A stretch of DNA of 64,000 bases from Chryseobacterium binzhouense (GCF_007474545.1 NZ_VKOG01000004.1:362845-426844), one strand, 5' to 3'; positions 46,908 to 55,594 are shown, counted from the stretch's first letter. Program-made: numbers and translations. Notes: generated from the letters alone by a model not told the origin.

Positions 46908-48200
46908 ATGTACAAACCAAATTTTAAAATAATTTTAGCATTTCTTCTCATATTTTCCTCAACATTCATTTTAGCTCAAAAAAAATTCACAGTAGTTTTG
47001 GATGCAGGACACGGAGGAAGCGATCACGGAGCCAACCGCAGTTATCCTGATATTGGTTTGGTAGAAGAAAAAAATGTAACGCTTGCAATTGTCCTGAAAC
47101 TGGGAGCAATGCTTGAGAAAAATAAAGACTTTAAAGTAATCTATACCCGAAAAATTGATGAGTATCCATCATTAACCGACCGAACCAATACCGCAAACCG
47201 AAGCAAAGCAGACTTATTTATCTCTGTACATGTTAACTCATCACCCAGCAGATCTGCTACCGCAAGAGGAACTGAAACTTTTGTACAGGGACCGGCTCAA
47301 AACAGAGAAAACCTGGAAGTGGCAAAGCAGGAAAACAACGTAATTTATCTTGATGAAAAAGATAAGGAAACCTTCGCTTCTTACGATCCTTCATCTCCTG
47401 AATCGTTGATCGCCTTAAAACTACAGCAAAGCAAATATCTGGAGAACAGCCTTATTGTAGGAAGTTTTGTAGAAGCCAATTTTGAAAAAAGCGGTCGCTT
47501 TTCCAGAGGAGTAAAACAGGAAAACCTTCATATTTTGAGGAGAAGCGCCATGCCTTCCATTCTTATCGAAACAGGATTTGTAAATAATTATGATGATGCG
47601 CTTTATCTAAGCTCAGAAAAAGGACAGGAAGAAGTGGCAGAAAATATTTACAAAGCCATCATAGATTATAAAAAAGCAAAAGACAGAAAAGCAGGAGTAG
47701 AAATAATAACTAAAAAACCAGAGCCGAAAAAGCCTGTAGAAGTTCCTTTGAAAAATGATTTCAGAATTCTTCTGATGACTGTTCCGAATAAGTACAATCT
47801 GAATGATCCTGAACTTCGTGGCCTGAATTACATCCTTCCGATTAAAGAAAACGGAATCTACAAATATTACTATGGAGTAACCAATATGGCTTCTGTAAAA
47901 GATATTAACCTTAAAACTGCCAAAGATGCAGGCTTCAAAAATGCATACGCAGTTGGTTTTATGCCAAACCAAAAGCTAGTGACTGGTTATTATAATATTG
48001 AAGTGTATGCCGGGAAAGATAAATTAAGCGCAAACTCTTATATTCTTCAGACTCTGAAAGATGTTGAAAGAGATAAATCTAACGGTATTTTCTATTACAC
48101 TTATGGAAAAGTGTATACTTTGGAAGACGCTGTAAAACTACAGAAAGATCTGGAAGACAAAGGCATAAAAAATACTGTCATTCAAAAGAATTTTAAATAG
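46908..48200 (+). CDS. N-acetylmuramoyl-L-alanine amidase (Amidase_3)
   Basis: Exported zinc amidase that cuts stem peptides from peptidoglycan during cell separation or recycling. Signal peptide to residue 23, then FTVVLDAGHGGSDHGANRSY (His ligand), a Glu after VEEKN, LFISVHVNSSPS (His ligand) and PSILIETGFVNNYDDALYLS (catalytic Glu). A C-terminal region (from about 275; PLKNDFRILLMTVPNKYNLN and DVERDKSNGIFYYTYGKVYT) looks like an SPOR-type module. 430 aa. Divergent from lptD. Confidence 0.95.
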   Translation: MYKPNFKIILAFLLIFSSTFILAQKKFTVVLDAGHGGSDHGANRSYPDIGLVEEKNVTLAIVLKLGAMLEKNKDFKVIYTRKIDEYPSLTDRTNTANRSKADLFISVHVNSSPSRSATARGTETFVQGPAQNRENLEVAKQENNVIYLDEKDKETFASYDPSSPESLIALKLQQSKYLENSLIVGSFVEANFEKSGRFSRGVKQENLHILRRSAMPSILIETGFVNNYDDALYLSSEKGQEEVAENIYKAIIDYKKAKDRKAGVEIITKKPEPKKPVEVPLKNDFRILLMTVPNKYNLNDPELRGLNYILPIKENGIYKYYYGVTNMASVKDINLKTAKDAGFKNAYAVGFMPNQKLVTGYYNIEVYAGKDKLSANSYILQTLKDVERDKSNGIFYYTYGKVYTLEDAVKLQKDLEDKGIKNTVIQKNFK

Positions 48201-48210
48201 GTACTAAAAT

Positions 48211-48241
48211 TTTGAAGTTTCAAAGATTATTAATATTTTTG
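48211..48241 (+). promoter_or_regulatory. Promoter of tRNA-Glu
   Basis: TTTG (48211-48214), a 19-nt spacer, and TATTTTTG (48234-48241), followed by CAACCTCAAAATTT. Start predicted near 48247-48250, just before the tRNA 5' end. The -7 to +10 stretch matches the rpmE2 promoter closely. Confidence 0.82.
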
Positions 48242-48255
48242 CAACCTCAAAATTT

Positions 48256-48327
48256 GGCCTATTCGTCTAGTGGTCAGGACTCAAGGTTTTCATCCTTGCA
48301 ACAGGAGTTCGATTCTCCTATAGGCTA
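48256..48327 (+). tRNA. tRNA-Glu(UUC)
   Basis: 72-nt cloverleaf. Acceptor GGCCTAT pairs with ATAGGCT (first pair G-U); D arm TCGTCTAGTGGTCAGGAC; anticodon stem CAAGG/CCTTG with loop TTTTCAT, anticodon TTC; T arm AGGAG-TTCGATT-CTCCT; discriminator A. CCA is not encoded. Confidence 0.97.
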
Positions 48328-48339
48328 CTTATAACAACA

Positions 48340-48368
48340 AAAAAGCTCTTAAAAAGAGCTTTTTTTGT
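48340..48368. terminator. Terminator after tRNA-Glu
   Basis: 11-bp stem AAAAAGCTCTT / AAGAGCTTTTT with a 3-nt AAA loop, followed by a T run; 12 nt after the tRNA. Confidence 0.92.
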
Positions 48369-48450
48369 TTGTAAACTATTTCGTTTTAAAGAGATTTGCT
48401 CCTTAAAAAAAGAGACATCTGTTACTATTGAATTAATTTTATTGAATCTC

Positions 48451-48557
48451 CGTCGCGGTTCTTAGCCCGGATAGCAGCGGTTACCCCGCAGTGAGGCGGC
48501 GGAGCAAAGCGGAGCCGACCGAGCGAGGAGTATGAGCGGATAGCCGGAAAAAGCTCC
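48451..48557. ncRNA. GC-rich structured non-coding element (flavo-1-like?)
   Basis: About 107 nt with far higher GC than its AT-rich surroundings, in the 384-nt gap between the amidase and the Omp85 gene, after the tRNA terminator. It begins CGTCGCGG-TTCTTAGCCCGGATAG and ends GAGCGGATAGCCGG-AAAAAGCTCC. The blocks CCGGATAGCAGCGG and GCGGATAGCCGG mirror each other near the ends, and there are several GC stems in the middle (CCGC/GCGG). From memory, near-identical 'CCCGGATAG...AGCGG...GCGGATAGCCGG' elements recur between genes in many Flavobacteriia and may be the flavo-1 RNA motif; this identity is not verified. Strand of transcription unknown. Nothing else is visible in 48369-48450 or 48558-48584. 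Confidence 0.6.
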
Positions 48558-48584
48558 TAAAAATAAATTATGCAAAAAACATGA

Positions 48585-50189
48585 TCAGAAACGACTGAGA
48601 ATTCCCCAATGAATTTTGATGTCATTGAATTTGAAAGGATTTCCGAACTCGTTCCCGTTAGAAAGCTGAAAACTCATTAACCCTAACGGAATAAAGAAGT
48701 TGAAACCGAGACCGACACTATACAGCTTGGGTTTTACATTTAAAGATTTGTTGTTGAGCTGTCCGTACTGACCAAAAACATCAAAAAATGTCTGATTACC
48801 TATAAGATAACGGTATTCTACCCCTGCATAATAGAAAAAATCTGCCGCAAGAGAATTTTCATTAAAGCCCCGAAGTGAATTCCAGCCTCCGAAACGATAC
48901 AATTCATTGGCAGAAAAGTCTATCTTAGAATCCATCATTGCACCTTCGCCTTTTATATTGAGAAAATGGTTGCCATTGATGTTATAATTGTATTCTCCGA
49001 AAAAGTAAAACTGATTCTGATTAGCTTTTATATTATCAACCGTATATCGTGTAGCGAGGAAATCGTATCCTACATTGAGCTTTGATTTGTAAAGAAAAAG
49101 ATCAATTTCAGAAGGTTCTGTCATATCAAAGAAAACCCCAATACCTTTTTTGTTGTAATCTTTTCCTTGAATATAAAGGCTATCGAGAATGGTTGATGAT
49201 TCGAAAGTCCCTCTAAGTCCTATTCTCTGCCTGTTGTTGATATGATAATAAAACGCCGGCAAAGCTTTTACATTGGCAAATGTGGAATCCTGTCTGAAGA
49301 TGTTGACTTTCATATTCAATCCCACATTAGAACTGAATAAATACGGAACATCTGCCTGCAAATCGAAAGTCTGACCTCTATCCGGATTTCGCTGCCAGTA
49401 TAAATTGACGGTTTCAAAACCATTAAACATATTTCTGAAATTCACATTCAGCGTTCCGTTGAGTGTAAACTTGTCTGTTTTATCATTCCCAAAGCCAATC
49501 ACCCCATCAAATGTATTGGTTTTTTTCTTCTCCATAAACAGATAAATCTGCGTAGAATCTTTGGTGAAAAGAGTTTGCGGCTGCCTTTCCAGGCTTACAA
49601 AAGGATGACTTTGAAAGTTTTTATTGATGGCAATAAGGTTCTTGTCATCGTATGTTTTCCCATTGAAATCTTTATTTAAATTTCTGATGAATCTTTTCGG
49701 AACTCTGGTGTAACCTTTTACCACAAATCCGTCGATGGTACGTTTATCATTTTTGTTGATATCCAGCTCAACAATTGGATAGCCTTTTTTCTGTCCTTTA
49801 AATTTTGACTTTATTCTGCTGAATGCAAAACCATCGTCTATATATTTTTTGTTAATGTTCTTTTTAACGGAATCTAAATTTTTAGTAAAAAACTCTTTTT
49901 CCAGTTTCAGTTTATCCGCAATAGAATCTGAAAGATTAACATAGGTTTCGTTAAAGTTTTTTCCTTTATCGTAGTAAATTTCCGTGCTGTCACCTTTTAT
50001 TTTTACGTCTTTCAGCTCGGTAAAGAAATAATTGCTTTGCGCAAGAGAATCGAGGAATTTTGCAGCAGAAAGCGAGTCTTTCACTTTTTTTTTAGCCTTA
50101 GTTTCTGTATCTATAAGAAAATACTGTTTCTTCTGCGCTTGTACAAAAACGCAAAACAACACAAAAAATATGTTTAAAAATAACTTCAA
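48585..50189 (-). CDS. Omp85-family outer membrane protein (BamA/TamA-like), 534 aa
   Basis: Signal peptide (LFLNIFFVLFCVFVQAQ), then one or more POTRA-like segments to about residue 230 (YTRVPKRFIRNLNKDFNGKT is a typical POTRA end), then a 16-strand-type barrel. The Omp85 L6-loop hallmark R-G-F is present in YRFGGWNSLRGFNENSLA, and the protein ends in a barrel-closing aromatic (WGILSRF, C-terminal Phe). Too short for BamA; most like TamA-type or patatin-associated two-partner Omp85 proteins. Cargo unknown. Start at 50189 is TTG. Monocistronic; the element at 48.45 kb lies just after its end. Confidence 0.85.
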   Translation of the reverse strand: MKLFLNIFFVLFCVFVQAQKKQYFLIDTETKAKKKVKDSLSAAKFLDSLAQSNYFFTELKDVKIKGDSTEIYYDKGKNFNETYVNLSDSIADKLKLEKEFFTKNLDSVKKNINKKYIDDGFAFSRIKSKFKGQKKGYPIVELDINKNDKRTIDGFVVKGYTRVPKRFIRNLNKDFNGKTYDDKNLIAINKNFQSHPFVSLERQPQTLFTKDSTQIYLFMEKKKTNTFDGVIGFGNDKTDKFTLNGTLNVNFRNMFNGFETVNLYWQRNPDRGQTFDLQADVPYLFSSNVGLNMKVNIFRQDSTFANVKALPAFYYHINNRQRIGLRGTFESSTILDSLYIQGKDYNKKGIGVFFDMTEPSEIDLFLYKSKLNVGYDFLATRYTVDNIKANQNQFYFFGEYNYNINGNHFLNIKGEGAMMDSKIDFSANELYRFGGWNSLRGFNENSLAADFFYYAGVEYRYLIGNQTFFDVFGQYGQLNNKSLNVKPKLYSVGLGFNFFIPLGLMSFQLSNGNEFGNPFKFNDIKIHWGILSRF

Positions 50190-50321
50190 TGCAAGTTTTT
50201 ATTAACCCTTTAAGATTAAATTATTAAAAATTCTCAATATTATCTTTGATTTAAAGTTTAAGAAAATACAATCTTAATGGTTTAGAATATTTTCTAAATA
50301 AATTTGTTTTAATAACTTAAT

Positions 50322-51116
50322 TTAAGCCAGTTTATTGTACTTCTTCATCAGATTTTCATAAGTTTCCTGAGGAAGAATCCATTTCAAAGGAACACCAATT
50401 TTCTGTCCGAATTTACCAAAATAGTAATGAGCTTTCCACTTATTTTTACTTAAAAGTGTATCGACATATTCTGCTACTTCCAAAGGTTCGGTTCCATCGC
50501 CTACATGAGAGTTCATCAGAGCATATACTTTGTCAAAAACATTTTTATATGGCTCAGAAACTTTTGTTCTTACCCTGTTTTCTGCAATATTGGTTTTAAT
50601 ATCGCCTAAATGAAGGGAACAAACATTAATATTCCAAGGATAAACTTCGTAACGCATCGCTTCAGTTACTTTATCCAGAGCGGATTTTGAAGCTGAATAA
50701 AACCCACGGAAAGGCAATCCCATCTCACTTCCGATGCTGGAAACATTGATGATTTGCCCAAATTTATTTTCACGCATTTTCGGCATTACGGCACTCATCA
50801 TCTGAACTGCACCGATAAGATTAAGATTGAATAATTTTAAAATATCTTCTTTTGAAGAATCTTCCACAGCTCCTACCATTCCCATTCCTGCATTGTTGAT
50901 GAGAACATCAATTTTGGTTTCTGTTTTTAGAACTTCTGCAATAGCATTTTGAACGGCTTCGTTATCCGTAATATCAGTTGGGATTGACTTGAAATACTGA
51001 CTTTCAGTGAATTTCCTGCTTAAGCCATAAACCTTATGATCTTTTTTTCCAAAATATTCTGCTAAAACGAAACCAATTCCTGATGAAGTTCCGGTGATGA
51101 TGATGGTTTTATTCAA
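50322..51116 (-). CDS. Short-chain dehydrogenase/reductase, 264 aa
   Basis: Classical SDR: nucleotide-binding TGTSSGIGFVLAEYFG, NNAGMGMVG, catalytic Ser in INVSSIGSEMG and YSASKSALDK (Tyr/Lys). Substrate is not predictable. The open frame extends to 51173, but the canonical SDR start (NKTIIITGTSSGIG) fits a TTG at 51116; there is no ATG nearby. Same strand as the genes upstream, 90 nt after the Uma2 gene stop. Confidence 0.9.
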   Translation of the reverse strand: MNKTIIITGTSSGIGFVLAEYFGKKDHKVYGLSRKFTESQYFKSIPTDITDNEAVQNAIAEVLKTETKIDVLINNAGMGMVGAVEDSSKEDILKLFNLNLIGAVQMMSAVMPKMRENKFGQIINVSSIGSEMGLPFRGFYSASKSALDKVTEAMRYEVYPWNINVCSLHLGDIKTNIAENRVRTKVSEPYKNVFDKVYALMNSHVGDGTEPLEVAEYVDTLLSKNKWKAHYYFGKFGQKIGVPLKWILPQETYENLMKKYNKLA

Positions 51117-51206
51117 TTTTTTAATTTTTAAATAGATGATTTCAAAAATAAAACTTTGCCAGAAAATTGACAAAGTCTTTTATTTGTTATTAGACAACAA
51201 GTTTTA

Positions 51207-51785
51207 TTAAAATTCATACAAATCCTGTGTAGAAAATGTAAGATCTCTAAATTTGATAGACTGCAGCATTTCGCCGTCCGCAACAGGTTTTCTGCTAATA
51301 TACTCACCATTTTCCAGACTGTAAATCAAAATAAATTTCTCACTCGGATCTACCACCCAATATTCTGAAACACCTGATTCTTCATATAAACTGAATTTTA
51401 AATTCATTTCTTTTTTTGAATTTCCGGGTGACAAAATTTCTACGATCAGATCGGGCGCACCAAGACAGCCTTTATCGTCAATTTTACTTCTGTCGCAAAT
51501 TACACACAGATCAGGCTGCACAACAGTAATAATTTCTCCTGTTTTGCTTGGCAAACGTACATCGAAAGGAGCATAGAACAATTCACAGGGACTTTTTTCA
51601 AAATAAGAATAAAGAACCTGATTTATCTTCTGAGATATTCTTTGATGCATCGGAGACGGAGCAGGACTCATTTTCAAAATTTTCCCTCTGAATAGCTCTA
51701 CCCTTTCCTTGAGTTTCCACATAAGATAATCTGCATAGGTGTAAGATGCATTCATATCAAGTTGGCTGAGACTTGTAATTTCCAT
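51207..51785 (-). CDS. Uma2 family (DUF820) endonuclease-like protein, 192 aa
   Basis: PD-(D/E)XK-fold protein: YADYLMWKLKERVELFRGKI, SPMHQRISQKINQVLYSYF, APFDVRLPSKTGEI, VQPDLCVICDRS, GAPDLIVEILSPGNS and ESGVSEYWVVDPSEKFILIY, which together define the family (the PDLIVEILSP acidic/Lys core). Restriction-like function is assumed but unproven; such genes are frequent in Bacteroidota and cyanobacteria. The open frame begins at 51818 (TTG); I chose the ATG at 51785 (MEITSLSQLDM). Confidence 0.9.
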   Translation of the reverse strand: MEITSLSQLDMNASYTYADYLMWKLKERVELFRGKILKMSPAPSPMHQRISQKINQVLYSYFEKSPCELFYAPFDVRLPSKTGEIITVVQPDLCVICDRSKIDDKGCLGAPDLIVEILSPGNSKKEMNLKFSLYEESGVSEYWVVDPSEKFILIYSLENGEYISRKPVADGEMLQSIKFRDLTFSTQDLYEF

Positions 51786-51824
51786 AGGTCTAATTTTATT
51801 GATAAACTGATAAAACAAATTTAA

Positions 51825-53051
51825 TCATTTTAAAGTTAGCAGTTCAGACAAATCCTTCCAAAACAGCGGATAAGATTTTTCTACAACACTTTCATCTTCA
51901 ATGTTCAACTCTTTAATCAAACAAAACGGCGCAAAACTCATTGCCATTCTATGATCCTGATATGTTTTAATAGAAATATTTTCCTGCGGACTTTTAAAAC
52001 TTAGTGATTGTATTGTAGAGTCTGAGATTTCAGTTTCTACACCCAGTTTTTTTAATTCGTTGTGTAACGCTGAAAGACGGTCAGTTTCTTTTACTTTTAG
52101 AGTTCCCAAACCTGAAATTTCAAAAGGAATTTTCAAAGCTGAAGCTGTTACGCAAAGTGTCTGAGCAATATCCGGGCAATTGTTCATATCCAAAATAATC
52201 TTTTCCGGTAACTGAAAATCTTCAATTGGCTGAATGGTTAATTGATGTTCTTTTTTTGTAAAAGCTGTTTTAATTCCAAAAAAATCTTTGTAAATTTTTG
52301 CAATTGCAGAATCTCCCTGCGTTGATTCTTTATTGAAGCTTTTTAATTGAATAGTTTCTCTTCCAATGGCTGCAAATGAATAGAAGTAAGAGGCCGAACT
52401 CCAATCGCTTTCAACTTCGTAATAGATGGTTGATGAATGATTATTGATGAATGATTCTACTTTAATAGTATTTCCAACGAAGCTGTTTTTAATTCCGAAT
52501 TTGGTTAAAACATCCAAAGTCATTTCGATATAGGATCTTGAAGTCACTTCGCCAACTAAATTAATTTCCAAACCGTTTTCCAGTTTTCCGGCAATCAGTA
52601 AAAGAGACGTAATAAACTGGCTCGAAATATTGGCAGGAACGTCTACTTTGGATTGAATTATTTTTTTACCTATAATTTTCAAAGGCGGAAAGCCTTCATT
52701 TTCCAGATACTCAATTTCTGCACCAAGACTTTTCAGGGCGGTAACCAAATTTTTAATGGGTCTTTCTTTCATTCTTCCTGATCCGGTAAGAATTGTTGTT
52801 TTTCCTTCCTGAATAGAGAAATAGGAAGTCAAAAAACGCATTGCTGTTCCTGCATGGTGAATATCAATGGTTTCAGATTCCGAAGACAATGCTTTTTTAA
52901 GCAATTGTGTATCCTGAGAATTGGATAAATTTCCGATTTTTATGTTTGAAAATAAACTTTCCAAAATCAACAAACGATTCGAAATACTTTTCGAACCGCT
53001 TATTTGTATGGTTTGATTTCTTTGTAATTTTGATTTTTCTAGCTTCTTCAT
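51825..53051 (-). CDS. aroA: 3-phosphoshikimate 1-carboxyvinyltransferase (EPSP synthase)
   Basis: Sixth step of the shikimate pathway. 408 aa, a little shorter than E. coli AroA (427). Conserved: IQISGSKSISNRLLILESLF, IHHAGTAMRFLTSYFS, RMKERPIKNLVTALKSLGAE, TSQFITSLLLIAG-type substrate loop (ANISSQFITSLLLIAG) and LKVKETDRLSALHNELKKLG. Possible operon with mazG (60 nt upstream). Confidence 0.96.
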   Translation of the reverse strand: MKKLEKSKLQRNQTIQISGSKSISNRLLILESLFSNIKIGNLSNSQDTQLLKKALSSESETIDIHHAGTAMRFLTSYFSIQEGKTTILTGSGRMKERPIKNLVTALKSLGAEIEYLENEGFPPLKIIGKKIIQSKVDVPANISSQFITSLLLIAGKLENGLEINLVGEVTSRSYIEMTLDVLTKFGIKNSFVGNTIKVESFINNHSSTIYYEVESDWSSASYFYSFAAIGRETIQLKSFNKESTQGDSAIAKIYKDFFGIKTAFTKKEHQLTIQPIEDFQLPEKIILDMNNCPDIAQTLCVTASALKIPFEISGLGTLKVKETDRLSALHNELKKLGVETEISDSTIQSLSFKSPQENISIKTYQDHRMAMSFAPFCLIKELNIEDESVVEKSYPLFWKDLSELLTLK

Positions 53052-53110
53052 TGTTCCCCCTTATTTAAAAAAGATTTGAATATTTATAACCTATAATTCA
53101 TCATTGTTCA

Positions 53111-53437
53111 CTATTTCAATTTTTCGTTATTTTGATGACGATCCTTATCCCGATCAGTCTTCAAATTCATTTTGTTATCAAAAGCTTCCTGTAAATTGAC
53201 TCCGGTTTGATTGGCTAAACATAAAGTAACGAATAAAACATCTGCCAATTCTTCACCCAAATCTTTGCTTTTATCGCTTTCCTTTTCGCTTTGTTCACCA
53301 TATCTTCTTGCAATAATTCTTGCCACTTCCCCCACTTCTTCGGTGAGCATTGCCATATTGGTAAGTTCGTTAAAATAGCGGACACCAATAGTTTTTATCC
53401 ATTCATCAACTTGCTGTTGAAGGCTTGTAATTTCCAT
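53111..53437 (-). CDS. MazG-like nucleotide pyrophosphohydrolase
   Basis: 108 aa. All-alpha NTP pyrophosphatase with the family signature NELTNMAMLTEEVGEVARII, EKESDKSKDLGEELADVLFV (EExxD acidic cluster) and LAEQTGV-like NQTGVNLQEAFDN. Removes non-canonical NTPs or house-cleans dNTPs. Precedes aroA on the same strand. Confidence 0.93.
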   Translation of the reverse strand: MEITSLQQQVDEWIKTIGVRYFNELTNMAMLTEEVGEVARIIARRYGEQSEKESDKSKDLGEELADVLFVTLCLANQTGVNLQEAFDNKMNLKTDRDKDRHQNNEKLK

Positions 53438-53483
53438 ATTTGAAAAACAGACGTAAAAGTTAAATTAAATTTTATTAAAAAAT

Positions 53484-54899
53484 CTATTGATAAGCTCCTA
53501 ATGTTGGATTGGATGTTCTTGAAACACCTACAATATCCGTAGGAACTGTTCCTGCTATCGTCACATTACCTTTGTTTTTTGCAGGTGAATCATTTTTTAC
53601 CCGAAGATTCATTTGTGCCGCAAAATAATTGACGAATTTAGGATCCTCATTTTTGTAACTTTGAATAATGCTGTTGGTTGGATTGTTATCAAACATAAAT
53701 CCCGCACCTGACAAGCCTGAATATTTAATTAAAGAATTTTGAATTAAATATTGAAACTGCTGCCCGTTAATTGCTTCAAAATTCACCGAATCTCCTTGAT
53801 CAGAATACACAATACTGTTGAGAATATTCAAGTTCTGAAGAGCTCCAAAAACAATTTGTCCGTTTTCGTTTTTCCATTCATTGGTTGCAAAAATTCCCAT
53901 TCTCTTCCGATTGAATAACACCTGAGAATAATTTGCTATGGTCACATGAGTATAAGAGTGATTTCCTCCTTTGAATATCCCAATCGCAGATTCTCCACAG
54001 TTATTCATTACCAGGTTATTTGCATTTACAGTACAGCCTACCGCATAAATCCCATATTCCTGAAAGGTATGAATAAATGAATTTCTGATATTGGCGTTTA
54101 CTTGTTTCATCTCCAGACCTGTAGTTCCACCAAAAAGTCTTGCATGGTTCATGTTGAGCGTAGAACCTTCTTCCATTTTTATAGACTTCCAGTTTCTTGG
54201 AATTGTGTCATAATACGTATCATTTCTGTCACCACGAAGAATAACCTGATTATCTAATGTTCCGTTGATATTGAGAATTGCTCCCTGAGAAACCTTCATG
54301 CCGCTGTTTTTATGGAAATAAACTTTTGTTCCCGGTTCAATGCTTAAATTGATATTTTGGTCAACCGTTAAATCCCCATAGATAATTTTAGCCTTGTTGT
54401 TAGTCCAGGTGGTATGATTGGTAATTACATTAGGGTTTGACGGTGTCTGTATAAAAAATTCGGCATCCTGCACTACAGAAAATAAAGTAACATGCTGCTG
54501 CCCTACTCCTGTCGTAAACAAAATTCTGTCTTCCGCAATTGCTTCTGGTCCTGTAGCCTGAGGCGCAATTTCTACATATATATACATGCTGTCTTTTTTT
54601 CTCAAAGGAACATTTTGAAAATCATGCCCTGCCTTTCCGTCTACATTGATTCTGTATAAAGATGACGCACCTTTTTCCAAATGAATTCTCGGGATCATTA
54701 CATCTTTGTCTTCATTATTAAAAACCTTTACTGCGTAGGTTTCGGATCTCACCTGATGATAAACCGTGTCACAAAAAACAGTGTCTCTGGAAAATCTAAG
54801 TTCCTGTGAAGGAGCATCGAAACTGATGTCATCCTGATTACACGAAACAGCAAAAATTAACATCAATACAGATAAAAAAAGTAATGATTTATATTTCAT
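53484..54899 (-). CDS. Lipoprotein with right-handed parallel beta-helix, 471 aa
   Basis: SPII signal (Cys20 in AVSCNQDD). Residues 25-130 form a beta-sandwich (FSRDTVFCDTVYHQVRSETY, RILFTTGVGQQHVTLFSVVQ), then repeated short strands and Asn ladders typical of pectate-lyase-like beta helices (INLSIEPGTKVYFHKNSGMK, STLNMNHARLFGGTTGLEMK, NNLVMNNCGESAIGIFKGG). No catalytic residues recognised. Ends with TSNPTLGAYQ, a short C-terminal tail seen in many such Bacteroidota lipoproteins. Function unknown, surface glycan binding is possible. Confidence 0.82.
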   Translation of the reverse strand: MKYKSLLFLSVLMLIFAVSCNQDDISFDAPSQELRFSRDTVFCDTVYHQVRSETYAVKVFNNEDKDVMIPRIHLEKGASSLYRINVDGKAGHDFQNVPLRKKDSMYIYVEIAPQATGPEAIAEDRILFTTGVGQQHVTLFSVVQDAEFFIQTPSNPNVITNHTTWTNNKAKIIYGDLTVDQNINLSIEPGTKVYFHKNSGMKVSQGAILNINGTLDNQVILRGDRNDTYYDTIPRNWKSIKMEEGSTLNMNHARLFGGTTGLEMKQVNANIRNSFIHTFQEYGIYAVGCTVNANNLVMNNCGESAIGIFKGGNHSYTHVTIANYSQVLFNRKRMGIFATNEWKNENGQIVFGALQNLNILNSIVYSDQGDSVNFEAINGQQFQYLIQNSLIKYSGLSGAGFMFDNNPTNSIIQSYKNEDPKFVNYFAAQMNLRVKNDSPAKNKGNVTIAGTVPTDIVGVSRTSNPTLGAYQ

Positions 54900-55054
54900 A
54901 AGTAGATATTTATTGTTTATGAGTCATTTAAACACTGCCAAAATGTAAATATTAAGCAGTCACAACGGCTCCATTTAATTAAATTTATATAAGTTTCAAA
55001 TTTAACGAAAATACTTCAATATTCTTATGCCTGAAAAAAATCTTAACTCAGTAT

Positions 55055-55084
55055 TTGTATATAATAAAAATATTTGTATTTTTG
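55055..55084 (+). promoter_or_regulatory. Promoter of rpmE2
   Basis: TTG (55055-55057), a 19-nt spacer, and TATTTTTG (55077-55084), followed by CAACCTAAAATTT, which nearly repeats the tRNA-Glu promoter and start region. The predicted 5' UTR of about 75 nt is long for this genome and contains a weak AT-rich stem. Confidence 0.8.
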
Positions 55085-55163
55085 CAACCTAAAATTTAGC
55101 AGAGAAATATCCATTACTATTTCGAAAGCAAAGTTTAATTTTTTAAATTATAAAAGTTTACAC

Positions 55164-55415
55164 ATGAAAAACGGAATTCACCCAGAAAATTATAGACTTG
55201 TTGTTTTCAAAGATATGAGTAACGACGAAATGTTTCTTTGCAAGTCTACAGCAGATACTAAAGACACTATTGAGTTTGAAGGTCAGGAGTACCCATTGAT
55301 CAAAATGGAAATCTCTTCTACTTCTCACCCTTTCTACACAGGAAAAACTAAATTGGTTGACACTGCAGGTAGAGTAGATAAGTTCATGAACAAATACAAA
55401 AAATTCGCTAAGTAA
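55164..55415 (+). CDS. rpmE2: 50S ribosomal protein bL31, type B (zinc-free)
   Basis: 83 aa: [20 protein letters not shown], then [20 protein letters not shown] and a C-terminal [15 protein letters not shown]. The Cys motif of the zinc-binding type A protein is absent (only one Cys), so this is the zinc-independent form. The frame extends upstream to 55074, but the ATG at 55164 fits the family start. Monocistronic. Confidence 0.97.
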   Translation: MKNGIHPENYRLVVFKDMSNDEMFLCKSTADTKDTIEFEGQEYPLIKMEISSTSHPFYTGKTKLVDTAGRVDKFMNKYKKFAK

Positions 55416-55436
55416 TTTTTTGATTTTACAATATTG

Positions 55437-55468
55437 AAAAGTCTTTCGGTTTTCCGGGAGACTTTTTT
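55437..55468 (+). terminator. Terminator after rpmE2
   Basis: Stem AAAAGTCT ... AGACTTTT with an inner TCGG-TTTT-CCGG helix and a run of seven T, 22 nt after the stop codon. Confidence 0.9.
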
Positions 55469-55478
55469 TGTAGCCGGA

Positions 55479-55510
55479 TTGAAAATTTAGTTTAAGTATT
55501 TGTATTTTTG
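55479..55510 (+). promoter_or_regulatory. Likely promoter of the GlmU-like gene
   Basis: TATTTTTG (55503-55510) followed by C, with a TTG at 55479-55481 (21-nt spacer). 5' UTR of about 80 nt. Confidence 0.55.
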
Positions 55511-55594
55511 CTTTTAGCTAGAAACTAAAGCTAAAACTGATTATTGAATAGAAATGATCAACTTTTCACCCTCTAACCTTTAACCTACAATAAA

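Noticed and set aside
51777-53437. The Uma2 and MazG genes start with the same residues MEITSL
   Set aside because: The likeness is limited to about 15 nt around the start codon, and the proteins are unrelated. Coincidence is sufficient.
55074-55163. N-terminal extension of rpmE2 by 30 residues
   Set aside because: The extension covers the -7 box and the predicted transcription start, so it could not be translated from that promoter; the family starts at the ATG on 55164.
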